A stretch of DNA of 64,000 bases from Gracilibacillus alcaliphilus (lineage in GTDB: Bacteria > Bacillota > Bacilli > Bacillales > Amphibacillaceae). The stretch covers positions 104,342-168,341 of the forward strand of contig NZ_JAFBFA010000007.1 in the NCBI RefSeq assembly GCF_016909015.1, written 5' to 3'. The notes under the pieces are model-generated. The model had not been told where the DNA came from. It saw nothing but the letters and a program-made list of their open reading frames with translations, and searched no databases. Made by a program: the position numbers and the translations under genes. Positions 63,726 through 64,000 of this stretch are shown here, piece after piece (position 1 is the stretch's first letter; each line of letters opens with the position of its first letter).

Positions 63726-63753
63726 TCAGGCATAATGTCTGATCATTTTTTTG
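63721..63753 (+). terminator. terminator of the dioxygenase gene
   Basis: AATGATCAG pairs with CTGATCATT and a T-run follows; the left arm overlaps the stop codon region. Confidence 0.75.
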
Positions 63754-64000
63754 AAAGAAAGTATATCCAAAGCCAGCTATTTCAGCAATATCCTCCGAAG
63801 AAGGTATGGAGTAAGGCACTCGCTGCGGCTGGCCGTTTCTTTTTCTGAGTGGCAGTCATGCCAGGCGCATAGAAAACACTCTGAAAGTGTCTTTTACTTG
63901 TAAGATCAGCGTACAATGTCAAATACTTTTTTTAAGTTTTTGGATAACTCTAATACACCTACCATAAATAAATTTTTTTACAAGTAGCATTTAACCAAGT
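63754..64000. other. window end without a supported gene
   Basis: No open frame in this stretch carries a credible start or family resemblance. It is probably an intergenic region that continues past the window. Confidence 0.4.

Overview
The window is low-GC Firmicute DNA from an endospore-forming member of the Bacillaceae. The evidence is a complete gerA-type germinant-receptor operon, AGGAGG-type ribosome binding sites, many TTG/GTG starts, MhqR-type and LacI-type operators, and a Cas9/tracrRNA pair that reads like the compact Geobacillus (GeoCas9) type. A halophilic genus such as Gracilibacillus would fit, but that is inference. No rRNA or tRNA was seen.

Layout. 1-8272: the 3' end of an unknown gene, a PQQ-type sugar dehydrogenase lipoprotein, an NAD(P)-binding oxidoreductase, an MscS channel and a gerKA-gerKC-(small ORF)-gerKB operon, all but the first on the minus strand. 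8519-9376: secreted glycerophosphodiesterase. 9881-24685: a long co-directional Tad (type IVb/Flp) pilus locus: TadZ, TadA, TadB, TadC, Flp pilin, two TadE-like pseudopilins, a large TadG-like protein, two DUF4352 lipoproteins and the prepilin peptidase. It is followed by an FHA protein, a PP2C phosphatase, a Ser/Thr kinase and an EssB/YukC-like membrane pseudokinase. 24686-32475: a complete type II-C CRISPR-Cas system (tracrRNA, cas9, cas1, cas2, 45 repeats and 44 spacers; crRNAs are encoded on the minus strand). 32476-39333: an IS3 orfA remnant, decayed repeats and a type I restriction system hsdR-hsdM-hsdS; with CRISPR this makes a defence island.

39578-47484: a LacI regulator with its operators, two near-duplicate sugar-binding lipoproteins, two permeases (the first with a large extracellular insert) and the wreckage of an alpha-glucosidase and a second permease. 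47704-56529: assorted metabolic and regulatory genes (saccharopine-dehydrogenase-like protein, YdjM-like membrane protein, RpiR regulator divergent from a 6-phospho-beta-glucosidase, tyrosine phosphatase, ACT protein, VOC protein, AraC regulator, CAP-domain protein), with a decayed stretch at 53.2-54.3 kb holding a hairpin and one copy of a dispersed repeat. 56967-64000: TraB-like protein, a candidate type I toxin-antitoxin pair, an epimerase, a pncA-pncB-nadE NAD salvage operon and an MhqR-operator-preceded ring-cleaving dioxygenase.

The most unusual element is the coupling of a Tad pilus locus to a phospho-signalling module (FHA, PP2C, kinase) and to an EssB-like pseudokinase with no other type VII secretion gene in view. 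Other points of note are promoter-like repeats and thrice-sampled spacers in the CRISPR array, a convergent toxin/antisense-RNA locus at 58.2-58.5 kb, and two families of dispersed non-coding repeats.
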